NCBI RefSeq assembly: GCF_000732485.2
Contig: NZ_JAQV02000022.1
Span: forward strand, 124,001-188,000
Length of the DNA: 64,000 nt
Origin: Bacillus sp. SJS
GTDB taxonomy: Bacteria; Bacillota; Bacilli; Bacillales; Bacillaceae
Reading direction: 5' to 3'
Of this stretch, positions 44,840 to 53,560 are shown piece by piece. Under the pieces are notes generated by a model. It saw only the letters and a program-made list of their open reading frames with translations, had not been told where the DNA came from and did not search any database. The position numbers and the translations under genes are program-made. Every line of letters begins with the position of its first letter. Positions within the stretch are counted from its first letter, which is position 1.

Positions 44840-45853
44840 TCACTTTGCTAATTCATCACGATCAGCTGCCAAAGGCGGTTGCTCTAGCCAACCTTTTTCG
44901 ATAAGCAGATTAACACCATCATTAGAAAATTTACTAATATCAGCAACCATCTTCGAGATCGATAAAGATATATCATATCTAAGTGTAGAGGTTAAGCCGA
45001 CCCCGAAATTTAAGAGACTCCCCCCATTTGCCAATGATACATGGTATAACATCAATTTCTCTGAAAAGGGTGCTACTTTGGATTCCAGTACTTCAGGATC
45101 CCAAAGTTGAGGAGCTGGTAAATGATCTTTAGAGAGGAATTCTTGAAGGATCTTAACATTTTTTTGTGAAAGATCTCTTCCTTTTAACATAAATTCTTTA
45201 ATGTCTTTAGACGTAACAACCTGACTAAAAGCAATCATCAGAGACTTACCCAGTTGATTTGAATTTAAATTCACATACATTCCTGTAATTTCTGTAGAAG
45301 CCATGGGTCTTTGTTTGCCGACTAGCTTATGTAAGAAGTCATTTGACTCTACAAACTTCACTGTTTTAGGTATTGGTATAAATGGAGCCCGAATAATTAA
45401 ACCTTTGGCTAACATACAATTTGTGGAATCTTGATATAATTCACTAATATCATCTATACATTCATCGAAGTACTTTCGAATATCTTCTCGGAAAGAGACG
45501 GTTAATGCATTCGAAAAAAGAAATAAGTTAATTCTTGCTGTTTCCTTTATGTAAAATAGATAAAATTTATCAGTAAAAATAGCTGGTGCACTCTTAATCA
45601 CATCATTTTCCCCAAACCCGCTTGGAATAGGAAATTGTTCTTCCGTGAATATTTCCTTTAGTTTTGTTATATGTTTTTTTGTGATGGTGTGAGCCTTTTC
45701 CAGTAACTCCTTGATACGATTATCATCAACATTTGTTAGGAAATGCGTGTATACACAGTCTAATAATGTTTCACCTATATAATTCTTCCAAAGCTCGCCT
45801 AATTCTGTTGCCGTTAAGGTTATATTTCTACCATCTTGCTTGTTAGAATTCAT
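44840..45853 (-). CDS. DUF3231 family protein
   Basis: 337 aa. Two similar halves of about 165 residues, each with the pattern 'LTATELGELWKNYIGETLLDCVYTHFL', ferritin-like helices, then 'FGVGLTSTLRYDISLSISKMVADISKF', typical of DUF3231 proteins that Bacillus often carries in several copies. A spore or coat role has been suggested for relatives, without proof. ATG 45853 follows GGAAGGGTG. The gene is AT-rich and flanked on both sides by broken frames. Confidence 0.82.
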   Translation of the reverse strand: MNSNKQDGRNITLTATELGELWKNYIGETLLDCVYTHFLTNVDDNRIKELLEKAHTITKKHITKLKEIFTEEQFPIPSGFGENDVIKSAPAIFTDKFYLFYIKETARINLFLFSNALTVSFREDIRKYFDECIDDISELYQDSTNCMLAKGLIIRAPFIPIPKTVKFVESNDFLHKLVGKQRPMASTEITGMYVNLNSNQLGKSLMIAFSQVVTSKDIKEFMLKGRDLSQKNVKILQEFLSKDHLPAPQLWDPEVLESKVAPFSEKLMLYHVSLANGGSLLNFGVGLTSTLRYDISLSISKMVADISKFSNDGVNLLIEKGWLEQPPLAADRDELAK

Positions 45854-45998
45854 AAAGAACACCCTTCCATTAATTAATAGTCCTTTGATATTATTTTCTT
45901 TATATAAAAAATTATTCATGAATTAAGATGAATAGTGATGAAGGAATCCTTTCTTCTTGTAATAAAAAATAGCCGGACCTAGAATTTTCTTAGTCCAA

Positions 45999-46193
45999 AT
46001 GGATAATGTGGCATATTCCCTTGTGGAAACCTTTGAATAGTGGAACTTAAATCTTGGGATTTTTGGAGGGAAAAAGGAATTATTTAGAATAACAAAAGTT
46101 CCAAAAGAGGAGGGTCAACAAAATTTTCAATTTCAGATTAAGGAAACAAAAGGTGTTCCCCAACTGCTACATATGAAGGGCCCATATAAGTGA
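45999..46193 (+). pseudogene. Small reading frame broken by an in-frame TAG
   Basis: ATG 45999 opens MDNVAYSLVETFE, TAG at 46038, then WNLNLGIFGGKKELFRITKVPKEEGQQNFQFQIKETKGVPQLLHMKGPYK to a TGA. The 50 residues after the stop look like real beta-strand protein. No family recognised. Third broken frame around the DUF3231 gene. Confidence 0.45.
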
Positions 46194-46238
46194 AAAGATA
46201 AAAATGTTCATTTTCAATTTTAAGTACACTTCCGCTTT

Positions 46239-46403
46239 TCACGTGGTTCGTGTAATGCTGAGCGCTTCTCTGTGCTTTTTTATTTTATTTATAAATTCCG
46301 GGCCCTTTTTCCGGCAGCTCTTGCAGATTCTCTGCCTGCGGCCATTCCCACTGAATTTTTCGTTTGGTTTCTCTTCCATGCAGATCCAACAAAAATGTCC
46401 CAT
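46239..46403 (-). CDS. Small zinc-ribbon protein (54 aa)
   Basis: Too short for standard gene finding but well supported: AAGGAG 7 bases before ATG 46403, and a frame with two CxxC pairs (HFCWICMEEKPNEKF and RICKSCRKKGPEF) separated by 18 residues, then a basic helix. This is the pattern of a single treble-clef or ribbon zinc finger. A DNA- or RNA-binding role is inferred from the basic tail. It starts 22 bp past the stop of the frame at 46426 on the same strand, so the two may be co-transcribed. Confidence 0.65.
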   Translation of the reverse strand: MGHFCWICMEEKPNEKFSGNGRRQRICKSCRKKGPEFINKIKKHREALSITRTT

Positions 46404-46425
46404 CTTTGTACTCCTTACTTCATCT

Positions 46426-46650
46426 TTATAAACCTTTTTTCAAATCCTCTGCCATCACCTTCCTCAAAGCCTCCTGGTACCCGGCCATTTTTTTCAGAAT
46501 CATTTCCTCTGCCTCCTCACTCAAACGGTTTCCGATACCGCCTGTAGTTTGGCAGCCTTTCATCACTGAGCGGCACAGATGGGCTGCTGTTCCGGTAGGA
46601 CTCTGTGTCCATTCTCCAACTGCAGGCCTGGCTGCATGAGAACACCTCAT
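46426..46650 (-). CDS. Possible small protein upstream of the zinc-ribbon gene
   Basis: 74 aa. The second half, 'NRLSEEAEEMILKKMAGYQEALRKVMAEDLKKGL', is a convincing amphipathic helix pair; the first half (Pro, Trp, Cys, His) is not convincing and may be outside the true gene. The ATG at 46650 is weakly supported by AAAGGCG. Another ATG in a different frame (46639) has a better ribosome site but stops after 24 codons. It may be the 3' remnant of a larger gene. Confidence 0.35.
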   Translation of the reverse strand: MRCSHAARPAVGEWTQSPTGTAAHLCRSVMKGCQTTGGIGNRLSEEAEEMILKKMAGYQEALRKVMAEDLKKGL

Positions 46651-46945
46651 TTTTGAACGCCTTTTGTACTGAATCTTTCCATTATAAAGGAGAAAGATGG
46701 GGTTATTTACGATTAATTAGTGGGGTTTCTGAATAGTCACTGGAAATTTTAGAAGGGGATACACGAAGGCTTGGGAATTGCATCTTTAGAGGGGCTACCT
46801 GCGCATTGAAAATTCATCATAAGCTAGATAATCACTATTTCTGGATGGTTCCGTATTATTTTTTAACGTATTTTAATAAGTTCGTTTTATAAGTTTTTCA
46901 TGTTCGTATGAATTGTGTATATTCATGCCAAACTAGTACATTTTA
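46651..46945. other. Gene-free stretch
   Basis: About 295 bp, AT-rich toward the right. No open frame, promoter or fold that I can support. Confidence 0.55.
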
Positions 46946-46990
46946 TAAAAAACCAGCCCCGCCCCGCAAAAAAGCAGAACAGAGCTGGTT
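46946..46990 (-). terminator. Terminator of the permease gene
   Basis: AACCAGC pairs with GCTGGTT around a long C/A-rich loop, then TTTTTTATAAAA on the minus strand. Confidence 0.6.
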
Positions 46991-46996
46991 GCACTC

Positions 46997-48061
46997 TTAC
47001 AATATAAGCATTCCTATTAACCCGGCTGCTATCCCAAGCAAAACGACGGACCCAGCCACAAAAGCAAGAACCTTTTTCGGGAAAGAACCTGCCAAGATTA
47101 ACAGTGACGGGAGACTGATAGCTGGAAGCGTGATGAGGAGTGCTCCGGCCGGTCCTGCTCCGAGGCCTGCTGCCATAAAGGTTTGGATGATTGGAATTTC
47201 GGCCGCGGTCGGGATGACGAAGAGCATGCCGGCGACAGCGAATAGAATGAGAACAAGTATGCTGTTAGCGGCAGCTTCACCAACGTTCGGGAACAGCCAG
47301 ACGCGCGCTGCGCCAAGCAGAAGAACGGATAATACATATGCCGGGACGACATAAAGGAGCATCGTTCCAAGGCTTTTCCCCCATCTTGCAAGAAAGGAGC
47401 CGGATTGTGCTTGTTCCGCTTCTTCCATCAGCTTTTCTGCCGGAAGCGGTGGCTCCTCCTTCATGAAGCGGTTGGCCAGGTAGCTGACGCCGAATGTCAG
47501 GAGGAGTCCAAAAGCAAGACGAAGTAAGGTGAATTTCCAGGAAAGCACAAAGGTCATGAAGACGAGAACGGCCGGGTTCAGCACTGGGTTCCCGATCCAG
47601 AAAGCGAGACTTGCTCCCGCTGATACGTTCTTTTTTCGCATTCCTACCGCCATCGGTGCGGCACAGCACGTGCACATCATGCCGGGAAGCGAAGCCAGTC
47701 CGCCTGCGGCCGTGCTGCCGAATGTGGTTTTTCCCAGAACGCGCAAAAGCCATTGGGATGGAATCAGAACTTGAATGAGCGAGCCAAGCACAATGCCGAG
47801 AATCGCTGCTTTCCAGACAGCCTTGAAATAGACAGCTGCATATTCCCATGCACTGCCCCATGATGGAGAAGCTCCTGCTTCAGGGCTGCCGAGAATCGAG
47901 TCTCCGATAGAGTGGGTGGAGGCCGCAATCCAAGACTTTTCAAGATACGGCACCCACTTTACATATAATAGGCCTGCAGCAGCAATCACTAGAAACAGAG
48001 TCACAAGCCATATGGTTTTTTTTCCAGAGGGCTGTGTTTGCTGAAGAGCACTTTGAGCCAT
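46997..48061 (-). CDS. Permease, DUF318/ArsP-like
   Basis: 354 aa with eight or more membrane segments in two halves. The core 'ASLPGMMCTCCAAPMAVGMRKKNVSAGASLAFWIGNPVLNPAVLVF' is the hallmark of the DUF318 permeases (B. subtilis YcgR, ArsP), with a Cys motif inside the membrane. A second related motif lies in the C-terminal half ('PTAAEIPIIQTFMAAGLGAGPAGALLITLPAISLPSLL'). ArsP members export trivalent organoarsenicals; others are uncharacterised. GGGGAATGAAAA precedes the ATG. Divergent from selD, 137 bp apart. Confidence 0.87.
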   Translation of the reverse strand: MAQSALQQTQPSGKKTIWLVTLFLVIAAAGLLYVKWVPYLEKSWIAASTHSIGDSILGSPEAGASPSWGSAWEYAAVYFKAVWKAAILGIVLGSLIQVLIPSQWLLRVLGKTTFGSTAAGGLASLPGMMCTCCAAPMAVGMRKKNVSAGASLAFWIGNPVLNPAVLVFMTFVLSWKFTLLRLAFGLLLTFGVSYLANRFMKEEPPLPAEKLMEEAEQAQSGSFLARWGKSLGTMLLYVVPAYVLSVLLLGAARVWLFPNVGEAAANSILVLILFAVAGMLFVIPTAAEIPIIQTFMAAGLGAGPAGALLITLPAISLPSLLILAGSFPKKVLAFVAGSVVLLGIAAGLIGMLIL

Positions 48062-48198
48062 TTTTCATTCCCCGTTTCAATAGAAATTAAGACAATATCA
48101 AATTATATCACGTCAGACATGCAGCAGGCTTGTGCCATGCTTTTTCGGGAAAGGTCATTTATACTAATCATAGTGAATACAGAAAGGTTGGCGTCATT

Positions 48199-49251
48199 AT
48201 GACACAAAAAATAAAATTAACATCCTTATCCACAAAGGGCGGCTGCGGCTGCAAAATCGGACCGGCTGATCTGCAGGAGGTCATCCGCTCTCTCCCCCCT
48301 GCCATGCCCAATCCCGATTTGCTTGTCGGTCTTGATACGAGCGACGATGCAGGAGTGTACCGTCTGACGGACGACCTTGCGATTGTCCAAACGCTTGATT
48401 TCTTCACCCCGATTGTTGATGACCCGTATTCTTTCGGTCAAGTGGCCGCGGCGAATGCGATCAGTGATATTTATGCGATGGGAGGAACACCGCTTACGGC
48501 CTTGAACATCGTCGCTTTTCCGATTGCGGACTTGGACAAGCAGATTCTTGCCGACATCCTCCGCGGTGCAGGAGATAAGCTGAAAGAAGCCGGGGCGACA
48601 CTGGTCGGCGGCCATTCCATTGAAGATAAAGAGCCGAAATTCGGTTTGGCGGTAACCGGAACGGTCCATCCTGATAAAGTACGAGCCAATGCAGGCGCTA
48701 AGAACGGTGACAAACTGATTTTAACTAAACCGATCGGTGTCGGCATCCTGACCTCTTCCATTAAGAGAGACTTGCTGACGGAGGAAGAAATTGCACGGGT
48801 TACAGAAGTCATGGCGACCCTGAATAAAACAGCAGCCGAAACGATGGCACCGTATGATGTCCACGCGTGTACCGATGTGACAGGCTTCGGGCTGCTCGGA
48901 CACACGTCTGAGATGGCAAAAGGAAGCAAGGCAGGCGTACGGATTGCAAATGAAGCAGTCCCTGTCCTCCCGAGAGTGCGGGAGCTGGCGGAACAGGGCG
49001 TCATTCCGGGCGGGACGAAAAACAACTTCGCCCATCTTCAGGGTGATGTGACGTTCCCGGAAAACATGGACCATATTGATCAATATATATTGTGCGATGC
49101 GGTGACATCCGGAGGACTGCTCATTTCAGTGGCAGGCGAAGAAGCAGATGCCCTGATGAAGGACCTTCTGGATGCTGGTGTGGAAGCGGCCATGATCGGT
49201 GAAGTAACAGCGGATCATCCCGGACACATCACGGTTGCTGAGAAGCTTTAA
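48199..49251 (+). CDS. selD: Selenide, water dikinase
   Basis: 350 aa. Makes selenophosphate from selenide and ATP. The active-site Cys16 and Lys19 are in the glycine-rich loop KGGCGCKIGP; the family ATP site 'VQTLDFFTPIVDDPYSFGQVAAANAISDIYAMGG' and 'VGGHSIEDKEPKFGLAVTG' follow. It has Cys, not selenocysteine, at the active site. ATG 48199 is 16 bp before the mnmH pair's reading by coupling downstream (15-bp gap at the other end). It feeds the neighbour MnmH. Confidence 0.96.
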   Translation: MTQKIKLTSLSTKGGCGCKIGPADLQEVIRSLPPAMPNPDLLVGLDTSDDAGVYRLTDDLAIVQTLDFFTPIVDDPYSFGQVAAANAISDIYAMGGTPLTALNIVAFPIADLDKQILADILRGAGDKLKEAGATLVGGHSIEDKEPKFGLAVTGTVHPDKVRANAGAKNGDKLILTKPIGVGILTSSIKRDLLTEEEIARVTEVMATLNKTAAETMAPYDVHACTDVTGFGLLGHTSEMAKGSKAGVRIANEAVPVLPRVRELAEQGVIPGGTKNNFAHLQGDVTFPENMDHIDQYILCDAVTSGGLLISVAGEEADALMKDLLDAGVEAAMIGEVTADHPGHITVAEKL

Positions 49252-49266
49252 CGGCAGAAGGGCGGA

Positions 49267-50313
49267 ATGACGGTGTTTCAGGACTTAACGGTTGACCAGC
49301 TATTAGAAATGCAGAAAGAAAAGAAAATTACGGCGGTGGATGTCCGTTCTCCGTCTGAATACAAGGAAGCGACTATTCCCGGCGCCTTGAACATCCCCCT
49401 TTTTAACGATGAGGAGCGGGCTGAGATCGGCACCATCTATAAACAGGTCGGCGTTCAGGCGGCAAAGGACCGCGGACTCGAAATTGTGTCGGCAAAGCTT
49501 CCGGAATTCATTAAAACATTCAGTGCCATCCCAAACCATAAGGCTGTCTTCTGCTGGAGAGGCGGCATGCGGAGCAGAACGTCCGCCACTGTCCTTGATT
49601 TAATGGGCATCAAAACGTTCCGGCTGGATGGCGGAGTGAGAGCGTACCGCAGGTGGATTGTCGATAAAATTGAAACCATCCATTTCAGACCGAATGCCTA
49701 TGTGCTGAACGGCTACACCGGCTCAGGAAAAACGATGCTGCTCCATAAGCTAAAGGAACAGGGCTATCCTGTGCTGGATTTGGAAGGAATGGCGAACCAC
49801 AGGGGCTCAATCTTCGGTCAGATCGGACTGAATCCCCACAATCAGAAAACGTTCGATTCCCTGCTGATCAAAGAAGCCCTCCCGCTTCAGGCCTCTCCTT
49901 ATGTCGTGCTGGAAGCGGAAAGCAAGCGAATCGGGAAAGCCGTACTTCCCGAATTTATCGCGGAAAAGAAAGAAGAGGGAACCCAGCTGTTCCTCGACAT
50001 CCCAAGAGCCGAGCGCGCCCGGTTCCTCGTCGAAGACTACCGGCCATGGGAGCACCATGAAGAGTGCATGAAGGCCTTCTATCGGATCAAAGCCCGCATC
50101 CATACCCCGGCAGCCGCTCAAATTGAAGCATCCCTTAACGCCGGAGAGTACGAGGATGCGGTCATGCTGCTGCTTGAATACTACTATGACCCGCGCTACG
50201 AGCATACTGCAATGCGGTATTCGGAGGAAGAGAGAATTACGCTTTCTGTGAAAAACGTGGAGGAAGCACTTGGAGAGCTGGTGAAGATTTTGCCGGTGCC
50301 GGTTAAGAAATGA
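49267..50313 (+). CDS. mnmH: tRNA 2-selenouridine synthase
   Basis: 348 aa. Replaces sulfur by selenium at the wobble 2-thiouridine of Lys, Glu and Gln tRNAs, using selenophosphate. N-terminal rhodanese domain with Cys96 in VFCWRGGMRSRTSA; C-terminal P-loop GYTGSGKT (149-156). It follows selD by 15 bp in one operon. No selA, selB or selC is in the window, so the local selenium use is tRNA modification, not selenocysteine. Terminator follows. Confidence 0.95.
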   Translation: MTVFQDLTVDQLLEMQKEKKITAVDVRSPSEYKEATIPGALNIPLFNDEERAEIGTIYKQVGVQAAKDRGLEIVSAKLPEFIKTFSAIPNHKAVFCWRGGMRSRTSATVLDLMGIKTFRLDGGVRAYRRWIVDKIETIHFRPNAYVLNGYTGSGKTMLLHKLKEQGYPVLDLEGMANHRGSIFGQIGLNPHNQKTFDSLLIKEALPLQASPYVVLEAESKRIGKAVLPEFIAEKKEEGTQLFLDIPRAERARFLVEDYRPWEHHEECMKAFYRIKARIHTPAAAQIEASLNAGEYEDAVMLLLEYYYDPRYEHTAMRYSEEERITLSVKNVEEALGELVKILPVPVKK

Positions 50314-50322
50314 TATTTGATT

Positions 50323-50358
50323 AAAGCACTTTGCCAAGAAAGCAAAGTGCTTTTTCTT
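50323..50358 (+). terminator. Terminator of selD-mnmH
   Basis: AAAGCACTTTG pairs perfectly with CAAAGTGCTTT, then TTCTTTTT. Confidence 0.9.
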
Positions 50359-50488
50359 TTTGCCATTTGCACTGGATAATTGTACTTACTATATTCCAAT
50401 TCTCTTACTATCTATTACCATGGCAGAATCCAAATGTTAAAATAAATCTATCCTAATCTACTGTATAAAAATAAGGAGCATGAGCCTA

Positions 50489-51670
50489 ATGACTAACTTC
50501 CTGAAAACCATCCAGCCCTACATTTTAAGCAAGGACCCAATCATTCAGGATTTCGCCATGGATACCATTGATAAATCCCGTCTCGGAAATGAAGAGACCT
50601 TCCATCTGGCTTTGGATGCGAACGATAAGAACATCCCTCAAAAAATGACAAATAAAATCTTGCCGTATACACAACATTATCAAATTGGACAAAAGGAAAT
50701 GCAGCGGCTTGTAGACCATATTAAAAGAAAGGATGCTAACTTCGCTTGGTATCTTTTAATGTTAACCCCTATAAATTCCGACCTGATTGAGGAGTATTAC
50801 GAAGAGATCCGTTCGTCTGTCCACGAGAAATACCTCGTTCCATTGGAGAACATCATAGCTTTGAATCACCTTTCAGTTGAAGAACTTCAGGAGGAACTTG
50901 TTGGAGTCCTGAAGGAAATTGAAAAACAGCGATTTTATGACCATAATCTTTTTTCCGGTGCCAAACGGATTTACGACCGGATGATTAAATTGAATGCCAT
51001 TACCTCGGAAGAAATTCAGCAAATCATTCAGCAGGAATTACATAAGGAGTATTTTTCATATGAAGGTTTCTTAGCTGTGTATGCTGCAGGTGAACTGAAG
51101 ATCCACTCACTGGTTAAGGATTTAGCAAAGCTGCTATTGCGCGGAGATGAAGAAATTCTAATTGGAGAACTTGAAGAGGCACTCATTAAAATTGGATCGG
51201 ATGAAGTCATTGCCGAAGTCGCTCCCTATGCACTGGATCCAAATGAATTTTACTCCCCCATTGCCGTACTGAAAAATATTAAATCTGAGCTTGCTGTCGA
51301 AAAACTTTTATCACTATTCGATCAAGCAACCGATCTTACAGCGAAAACACTAATGGCAGAAGCATTATGCAGCCAGCTCTCAACCGAAGCTATTCCCAAA
51401 GTGGCAGACTTTATGGAAGAAGGATATGATGATGGTCTTCTTGAACTCGAAAAGGACCTTTATGCAACCTGCATCATCACTGGCGTCGAACACCCGAAAC
51501 TGCATATATGGAAATCAGTCATTGAAAAAAGAGAAGCGAAAAGAAGCAATCGAAAGCTGGTATTGACACCGCCATCTCCAAGATCCACTGAACCAACTGA
51601 AAAAATCAGCCGCAATGCTCCCTGCCCTTGCGGAAGCGGGAAGAAGTATAAGAAGTGCTGCGGGAAATAG
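50489..51670 (+). CDS. HEAT-like protein with C-terminal SEC-C zinc motif
   Basis: 393 aa. The body (1-350) is a series of helix pairs of HEAT type ('ELEEALIKIGSDEVIAEVAPYALDP', 'LMAEALCSQLSTEAIPKVADFM'). The last 22 residues are a SEC-C motif, APCPCGSGKKYKKCCG, the zinc finger at the end of SecA that binds SecB or ribosomes. Such proteins are widespread but little studied; ribosome or secretion contact is an inference. ATG 50489, 10 bases after AAGGAG, is preferred to ATG 50480, which nearly touches it. Confidence 0.85.
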   Translation: MTNFLKTIQPYILSKDPIIQDFAMDTIDKSRLGNEETFHLALDANDKNIPQKMTNKILPYTQHYQIGQKEMQRLVDHIKRKDANFAWYLLMLTPINSDLIEEYYEEIRSSVHEKYLVPLENIIALNHLSVEELQEELVGVLKEIEKQRFYDHNLFSGAKRIYDRMIKLNAITSEEIQQIIQQELHKEYFSYEGFLAVYAAGELKIHSLVKDLAKLLLRGDEEILIGELEEALIKIGSDEVIAEVAPYALDPNEFYSPIAVLKNIKSELAVEKLLSLFDQATDLTAKTLMAEALCSQLSTEAIPKVADFMEEGYDDGLLELEKDLYATCIITGVEHPKLHIWKSVIEKREAKRSNRKLVLTPPSPRSTEPTEKISRNAPCPCGSGKKYKKCCGK

Positions 51671-51676
51671 GATATG

Positions 51677-51705
51677 AAAAAACCACCTGGGAGGGTGGTT
51701 TTTTG
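51677..51705. terminator. Bidirectional terminator
   Basis: AAAAAACCACC pairs with GGTGGTTTTTT around TGGGA, between the SEC-C gene and the antitoxin gene. Confidence 0.9.
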
Positions 51706-51711
51706 TGTATT

Positions 51712-52062
51712 TTAGTACAAAATTTTCTCTCTCTTCTCTTCTTCATAAACTCTCTCTGCCACAAACTGCTTTAATAAAGTCTGATAAGGTACATTTTTCT
51801 TTTCAGCCACCTTCTGAAGCCGGGACAGCAGGTCGCTTTCTATTCTAAGGTTAATGGGCTTAGTGGACTGCTTTCGGGGTAAAGGCAAATCTTCCTCATC
51901 TTCAATATGTGTGGTATTCAGTAAGCCCTCGCTCATTGCATGCTTCTCCCAAAATTGCTTGGTTTCTTCTTCAGTCATATTTTGAGGAATTTCATTCAGG
52001 TCATCAATGAAAACTCTTCCTAGCTCATCCATTCTTTTCTTGTTTATTCGAGCCTCATCCAT
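51712..52062 (-). CDS. BrnA/CopG-like antitoxin
   Basis: 116 aa. Acidic N-terminal part (1-75) and a C-terminal ribbon-helix-helix-like module: 'TKPINLRIESDLLSRLQKVAEKKNVPYQTLLKQFVAERVYEE'. This is the layout of BrnA/CopG antitoxins, where the RHH represses the operon and the acidic part masks the toxin. It begins 3 bp after the BrnT-like gene, second in the operon, as in BrnTA systems. AAGGAGGCAGTAAAG precedes the ATG. Confidence 0.85.
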   Translation of the reverse strand: MDEARINKKRMDELGRVFIDDLNEIPQNMTEEETKQFWEKHAMSEGLLNTTHIEDEEDLPLPRKQSTKPINLRIESDLLSRLQKVAEKKNVPYQTLLKQFVAERVYEEEKREKILY

Positions 52063-52064
52063 CT

Positions 52065-52325
52065 TTACTGCCTCCTTTTTCTATTGTATGATTTTCGTTC
52101 TGTTTCCGTTGCATCCCATCCTGTGATAGGTCTAATCTTCTTCTCACGCTTTGTATAAATGATGGCCAGTAACCGTCCATCTTCTGTCATGCCGATAATT
52201 TTTCTATTTCCACTATGTGCATGATGTATGCTCCGGTCCGGATCGTAAAAAGCTTCTTCCGCTTCCTGAGGTGAAATGTCATGCTGAAATATATGCTCGA
52301 TATTTCCTCGATCCCAATCGAACAC
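52065..52325 (-). CDS. brnT: BrnT-like type II toxin (RelE-fold)
   Basis: 86 aa. BrnT family: 'VFDWDRGNIEHIFQHDISPQEAEEAFYDPD' is the standard start, with 'NRKIIGMTEDGRLLAIIYTKREKKIRPITGWDATETERKSY' for the catalytic RelE-like sheet (Arg and His positions plausible). It would cleave RNA until bound by the antitoxin. The GTG at 52325 follows TAGGAGGAGTGAGGT; a longer GTG at 52358 would consume this site. A SigA-type promoter lies just upstream. Confidence 0.85.
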   Translation of the reverse strand: MFDWDRGNIEHIFQHDISPQEAEEAFYDPDRSIHHAHSGNRKIIGMTEDGRLLAIIYTKREKKIRPITGWDATETERKSYNRKRRQ

Positions 52326-52370
52326 AGACCTCACTCCTCCTACTATTTCCGTATCCACATCTGTATATAC

Positions 52371-52399
52371 ATTATATTCTGTAACATTCCGTAATTCAA
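52371..52399 (-). promoter_or_regulatory. SigA-type promoter of the toxin-antitoxin operon
   Basis: Minus strand TTGAAT (52399-52394), 17-base spacer, TATAAT (52376-52371), 46 bases before GTG 52325. Confidence 0.7.
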
Positions 52400-52463
52400 T
52401 TCTGGATTGAACTATCGCTTGTTCTTCCCTATCAAAACTAAACTGCCATCCAGAACCAGAACA

Positions 52464-52489
52464 AATAAAAAGAACGCCTCACCGGCGTT
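52464..52489 (-). terminator. Terminator of the aldo/keto reductase gene
   Basis: AACGCC pairs with GGCGTT around GGTGA, then CTTTTTATTTG on the minus strand. Confidence 0.65.
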
Positions 52490-52540
52490 TATTCAATTTT
52501 TACCACTCGTTTTTTTCGATCAAATTATACATCTGTATAA

Positions 52541-53512
52541 TCACACCAGCCTATGCGGCACATACAACTCTTCCAAACTCTTTATCTCTTCCTCTGTTAA
52601 TCTGATAGACAATGCCGAAACCCCATCTTCAAGATGGTTCACCTTCGTCGCTCCGATGATCGGAGATGTGACTACCTCCTTCTGCAGAATCCAGGCAAGA
52701 GCAATCTGTGCACGCGGAACGCCACGTCCAGCTGCCACTTCCGCTACTCTCTCCGCTACTTTCCGGTCCGCCTCCTCTGTTCTTGAAAACAGCGCCTTTG
52801 CAATCTGGTCATTTTCAGATCGGTGGGTCTGCTCATTCCATTCCCGTGTTAACCGGCCGGCAGCCAGCGGCAGGTATGGGGTGACGCCCACTCCCTCCTC
52901 CTTGCAAAGCGGCAGCATTTCCCTTTCTTCCTCCCGGTAAAGCAGGTTGAGCCTGTTTTCCATGGAGATAAAGCGGGTCCAGCCATGAAGCTCCGCCGTA
53001 TGCTGAGCTTTCAGGAACTGCCAGGCAAGCATAGAGGAAGCTCCAATGTAACGCACTTTTCCTGCCTTGACTACATCGTGAAGAGCCTCCATCGTTTCTT
53101 CAATCGGGGTATGCGGATCCCAGCGATGAATCTGATACAAATCGATGTAGTCCGTCCCAAGCCTCTGCAGACTGTTATCAATCTCAGTCATGATCGCTTT
53201 ACGGGAAAGCCCCATTCCATTCGGTCCTTTCCGCATTGGAACAAATACCTTCGTGGCAACGACCACCTCATCCCTACGGGCATAATCTTTTAAAGCGCGC
53301 CCTACGATTTCTTCACTCGTACCATCGGAATACATATTTGCCGTGCTGAAAAAATTGATGCCCATATCCAGTGCTTTTTTAATAATGGGCCTGCTCTCCT
53401 CTTCACTTAACGACCACGGAGTATTGCCGCGTTCCGGCTCACCGAAGCTCATACATCCAAGACACAGCCGCGAAACATCCAACCCAGATCTCCCAAGCTT
53501 TACATAATTCAT
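52541..53512 (-). CDS. Aldo/keto reductase
   Basis: 323 aa. NADPH-dependent reductase of the AKR fold: 'GRSGLDVSRLCLGCMSFGEPERG', catalytic Asp and Tyr in 'INFFSTANMYSDGTSEEIVGRALKD', Lys in 'EVVVATKVFVPM', His in 'DLYQIHRWDPHTPIEETM', and the C-terminal cofactor stretch 'TSPIIGATKVNHLEDG'. Substrate unknown. Divergent from the MarR gene and sharing palindromic operators, so it is likely induced when MarR binds a small molecule. ATG 53512. Confidence 0.92.
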   Translation of the reverse strand: MNYVKLGRSGLDVSRLCLGCMSFGEPERGNTPWSLSEEESRPIIKKALDMGINFFSTANMYSDGTSEEIVGRALKDYARRDEVVVATKVFVPMRKGPNGMGLSRKAIMTEIDNSLQRLGTDYIDLYQIHRWDPHTPIEETMEALHDVVKAGKVRYIGASSMLAWQFLKAQHTAELHGWTRFISMENRLNLLYREEEREMLPLCKEEGVGVTPYLPLAAGRLTREWNEQTHRSENDQIAKALFSRTEEADRKVAERVAEVAAGRGVPRAQIALAWILQKEVVTSPIIGATKVNHLEDGVSALSIRLTEEEIKSLEELYVPHRLV

Positions 53513-53535
53513 CTCATCATCCACCCCTTTGTCAT

Positions 53536-53555
53536 TAGGTTGACGTGTCAACCTA
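53536..53555. promoter_or_regulatory. Palindromic operator 1 (MarR)
   Basis: TAGGTTGACGTGTCAACCTA has perfect 9-bp arms around GT. It lies at the start of the reductase transcript, just past its -10 box. Confidence 0.8.
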
Positions 53556-53560
53556 AACAC

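Noticed and set aside
46204-46639. Several plus-strand open frames
   Set aside because: They are antisense to the zinc-ribbon gene and its upstream frame and lack ribosome sites.
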